Part shown: in pieces, positions 6,247-8,069 of the stretch
Numbering within the stretch: position 1 is the stretch's first letter
Layout: each line of letters starts with the position of its first letter
Assembly: GCA_002493515.1 (NCBI GenBank)
Contig: DKYZ01000104.1
Span: 1 to 8,069 of the forward strand
DNA from: Porphyromonadaceae bacterium UBA7087
GTDB lineage: Bacteria; Bacteroidota; Bacteroidia; Bacteroidales; Muribaculaceae
Reading direction: 5' to 3'
DNA length: 8,069 bases
The notes under the pieces: generated by a model
The model's input: only the letters and a program-made list of their open reading frames with translations
What the model was told of the DNA's origin: nothing
Databases searched by the model: none
Position numbers and translations under genes: made by a program

Positions 6247-7518
6247 TTAGTCGATGATATCGAATCCTGTGTATTTGCGCAGGCATTCCGGGATTACTAT
6301 TCCCTGGGGTGTCTGGTTGTTCTCAAGCAGGGCGGCCACGATGCGCGGCAGAGCCAGGGCGGAGCCGTTGAGCGTGTGGCAGAGCTTGATCTTCTTGTCG
6401 GCGTCGCGGTAGCGGCATTTCAGGCGGTTGGCCTGATACGTCTCGAAGTTGGACACCGAGGAAACCTCCAGCCAGCGTTTCTGCGCGCCTGACCAGACCT
6501 CGAAGTCGAACGTTATGGCCGATGTGAACGACATGTCGCCTCCGCAAAGGCGGAGTATGTGCCAGGGCAGCCCGAGTTTCTCAAGCAGACCCTGCACGTG
6601 GTCTTTCATCTCCTCCACGGCGGCGTAGGAGTCTTCCGGCTTCTCTATGCGCACGATCTCCACCTTGTCAAACTGGTGGAGGCGGTTGAGGCCCCTGACG
6701 TCCTTGCCGTAGCTTCCGGCCTCGCGGCGCCAGCAGGGGGAGTAGGCGCAGTTTTTCTTCGGCAGCTCGGCGCCGGGGATGATCACGTCGCGGTAGATGT
6801 TTGTGACGGGCACCTCGGCCGTGGGTATGAGGTAGAGGTCGTCAAGGTTCACGTGATACATCTGTCCCTCCTTGTCGGGAAGCTGGCCTGTGCCGTAGCC
6901 AGAGGCCGCGTTCACAACGAACGGCGGCTCCACCTCTACGTAGCCCGCTTTCCAGGCCTCGTCGAGGAAGAACTGTATCAGCGCGCGCTGAAGGCGAGCG
7001 CCCTTGCCGAGATATACGGGGAATCCGGCGCCGGTTATCTTGACGCCGAGCTCAAAGTCGATGATGCCGTATTTCTTGGCGAGATCCCAGTGGGGGAGCG
7101 CGTCGGCGGGGAGGTCGGGCATCGGGCCGCCTGTCTTCTCGACAACATTGTCGGCGGCCGATTTGCCGGCGGGAACGCCCTCGTAGGGGACATTCGGAAC
7201 CGACAGCAGAATTTCCGTTATGCCGCCGGCGGCCTTGTCGAGGCGCTCGGCTATGGCTCGCTGGCGCGACTTTATTTCAGCCACCTCGGCCTTGGCCTGT
7301 TCGGCCTCGGCCTTGTTGCCGGCTTTCATGAGGGCACCTATCGAGGCCGACAGCTTGTTGAGCGAAGAGGCGAGGTTGTCGTTTTCGAGCTGAAGGGCGC
7401 GGCGCTCGTTGTCGAGAGCCACAACTTTTTCGATGGCTTCGCGGCCGTCGAAGTTTTTAACGGCCAGGCGCTCGATTATTTTCGCGGGGTCGGCCTTGAT
7501 CTGTTGAAGAGTAAGCAT
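6247..7518 (-). CDS. serS: Seryl-tRNA synthetase
   Basis: A complete class II aminoacyl-tRNA synthetase of 423 residues that charges tRNA-Ser with serine in the cytoplasm. The N-terminal tRNA-binding arm is a long antiparallel coiled coil (about residues 27-100, rich in Ala, Glu, Lys and Arg), followed by LLSVPNVPYEGVPAGKSAADN. The catalytic core shows PTAEVP (232-237, serine-binding TAE), motif 2 CWRREAGSYGKDVRGLNRLH (262-281) with QFDKVE, the ATP/serine segment EVSSVSNFETYQANRL (351-366), and motif 3 NGSALALPRIVAALLENNQ (384-402). The C-terminus IVIPECLRKYTGFDIID is normal for the family. It starts at ATG 7516-7518, 10 nt after the yqeY stop, and is most likely expressed from the yqeY promoter. 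Confidence 0.98.
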   Translation of the reverse strand: MLTLQQIKADPAKIIERLAVKNFDGREAIEKVVALDNERRALQLENDNLASSLNKLSASIGALMKAGNKAEAEQAKAEVAEIKSRQRAIAERLDKAAGGITEILLSVPNVPYEGVPAGKSAADNVVEKTGGPMPDLPADALPHWDLAKKYGIIDFELGVKITGAGFPVYLGKGARLQRALIQFFLDEAWKAGYVEVEPPFVVNAASGYGTGQLPDKEGQMYHVNLDDLYLIPTAEVPVTNIYRDVIIPGAELPKKNCAYSPCWRREAGSYGKDVRGLNRLHQFDKVEIVRIEKPEDSYAAVEEMKDHVQGLLEKLGLPWHILRLCGGDMSFTSAITFDFEVWSGAQKRWLEVSSVSNFETYQANRLKCRYRDADKKIKLCHTLNGSALALPRIVAALLENNQTPQGIVIPECLRKYTGFDIID

Positions 7519-7528
7519 TTTCTGATTG

Positions 7529-7978
7529 TTAGCTTAAAAGTTGACGTGTCATTGCCGATATGCGGCTTCCGTCGGCCTGGCCGGCGAGGCGTTTTGTGGC
7601 TACGCCCATAACCTTTCCCATCTCGCGCGGCGAGGTGGCGCCTGTCTCGGCTATGATGGCGCGCAGGGCTTCGGCGAGGTCATCGTCGCTGAGCTGGCGC
7701 GGCAGGTAAGTCTCGATAATCTCAGCTTCGGCGATTTCGCCGTCGCGCAGTTCGGGGCGGTTCTGCTCGTCGTAGATCTGAGCGGTCTCGCGGCGCTGCT
7801 TGGCCATCTTGGTCAGTATTTTAATGGCCTGCTCGTCAGAGAGGTTGCCGTCGCTTCCCTTGGCCGTTCTGGCTTCGAGAAATTCTTTCTTGATACCGCG
7901 GAGGGTTTCGAGGCGCACTTTGTCGCGGGCGAGCATGGCCTCCTTTATCTGGGCTGAGATTGTGTCGAAGAGATTCAT
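7529..7978 (-). CDS. yqeY: GatB/YqeY-domain protein
   Basis: A 149-residue member of the YqeY family, whose fold matches the C-terminal tRNA-contacting domain of the amidotransferase subunit GatB. Its exact function is unknown, though a link to tRNA or translation is generally supposed. It opens with a helical domain (MNLFDTISAQIKEAMLARDK, RLETLRGIKKEFLEA), followed by ETAQIYDEQNRPELRDGE. The conserved C-terminal half contains IIETYLPRQLSDDDLAEAL, GATSPREMGKVMGV and LAGQADGSRISAM. The ATG at 7976-7978 is chosen because family proteins begin with MxLFxxI at this point. A TTG six codons upstream would lie inside the promoter -7 box. The neighbour serS follows after 10 nt, making a translation-related operon. 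Confidence 0.93.
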   Translation of the reverse strand: MNLFDTISAQIKEAMLARDKVRLETLRGIKKEFLEARTAKGSDGNLSDEQAIKILTKMAKQRRETAQIYDEQNRPELRDGEIAEAEIIETYLPRQLSDDDLAEALRAIIAETGATSPREMGKVMGVATKRLAGQADGSRISAMTRQLLS

Positions 7979-7998
7979 AGTCGTAAATTTGTGCAAAG
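7960..7998 (+). promoter_or_regulatory. Candidate plus-strand promoter, back to back with the yqeY promoter
   Basis: Plus-strand TTG at 7960-7962, 21 bp, then TAAATTTG at 7984-7991 fits the Bacteroidetes consensus. The predicted start near 7998 would transcribe towards the right-hand edge. There an ATG at 8047-8049 opens a frame (MAKSTGG) that runs off the window. The -33 match is only TTG and the downstream gene is not proven, so this is a weak to moderate call. Confidence 0.4.
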
Positions 7999-8025
7999 GT
8001 AGCGAAAAAACCGCTAACGCGCAAC
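7987..8025 (-). promoter_or_regulatory. Bacteroidales-type promoter of yqeY-serS
   Basis: Minus-strand TACCTTTG at 8001-7994 matches the TAnnTTTG -7 box. GTTG at 8025-8022, 20 bp upstream, matches the TTTG -33 box at three of four bases. Transcription would begin near 7987-7989, leaving a leader of only about 10 nt before the yqeY ATG. A short inverted repeat (TAGCG 8000-8004 and CGCTA 8012-8016) lies in the spacer. This box overlaps the plus-strand promoter candidate at 7960-7991. Confidence 0.65.
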
Positions 8026-8069
8026 TCCGCGGCCGCCTTGTGCCTTATGGCGAAGTCAACTGGCGGATG

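Noticed and set aside
7222..7233. 12-bp palindrome GCCGCCGGCGGC in serS
   Set aside because: Short, low-complexity Gly/Ala codons in GC-rich DNA; expected by chance.
6559..7611. Long plus-strand open frame of 350 codons antisense to serS
   Set aside because: It mirrors the codon pattern of serS on the other strand in GC-rich DNA, has no recognisable motif, and runs past the serS start into yqeY. serS is certain.
7979..7996. TTG codon six codons upstream as the yqeY start
   Set aside because: The TTG and the following codons lie in the -7 box and start region of the promoter, and family proteins begin at the downstream ATG.
8045..8069. Possible tail of an upstream minus-strand gene (frame ending IRQLTSP then TAA at 8047-8045)
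   Set aside because: Only seven codons are visible and they match nothing I can recognise; a plus-strand gene start in the same place is equally possible.
1..8069. tRNA, rRNA, CRISPR array, transposase or riboswitch
   Set aside because: No cloverleaf, regularly spaced repeats, transposase motifs or known riboswitch core could be seen, and no gap between genes exceeds about 180 bp.

Overview
All recognisable genes in this window lie on the minus strand, so transcription runs from the right-hand end towards position 1. The gene families, and two promoters of the Bacteroidetes type (TTG or TTTG, 19-21 bp, then TAnnTTTG), point to a Bacteroidales bacterium. Muribaculaceae or a relative is a guess from the family mix, not something I can prove. 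Start regions show no obvious Shine-Dalgarno sequence, as is usual in that phylum.

Right part (about 8069 to 6247): an operon of yqeY (GatB/YqeY-domain protein) and serS (seryl-tRNA synthetase), 10 nt apart. It is driven by a promoter whose -7 box sits just before the yqeY start. A mirror-image -7 box on the plus strand abuts it, so the site may be a compact divergent promoter for a gene that leaves the window at 8069.

Middle part (6177 to 2210): a GC-rich hairpin separates serS from a group of four genes. These encode a tail-anchored protein-kinase-fold protein lacking the catalytic aspartate, a GNAT-type acyltransferase, the menaquinone methyltransferase MenG/UbiE, and a U32-family protein of the RNA-hydroxylation (TrhP/RlhA) type. 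The last three overlap by 4 nt at each junction (GTGA, then ATGA), which implies translational coupling. No promoter is visible inside the group. Apart from the pseudokinase this is housekeeping content: translation, tRNA modification and quinone synthesis.

Left part (2176 to 1): a lower-GC section with an accessory look. It encodes a membrane-spanning one-component regulator (signal peptide, extracytoplasmic TPR-like helices, one membrane segment, cytoplasmic AraC DNA-binding domain). After a 178-bp gap comes an exported C10-family (streptopain/interpain-like) cysteine peptidase. The gap holds a strong Bacteroidales promoter and, just upstream of it, a near-perfect 30-bp palindrome placed where an activator would bind. 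The regulator gene also contains a perfect 34-bp palindrome in the codons of its signal-peptide cleavage region. The peptidase frame stops soon after its catalytic cysteine, and the next frame resumes in family-like sequence, so it is probably frameshifted, by mutation or by sequencing error. The best candidate for something undescribed is this regulator-palindrome-protease module, in which an envelope-sensing AraC protein may control a secreted protease.
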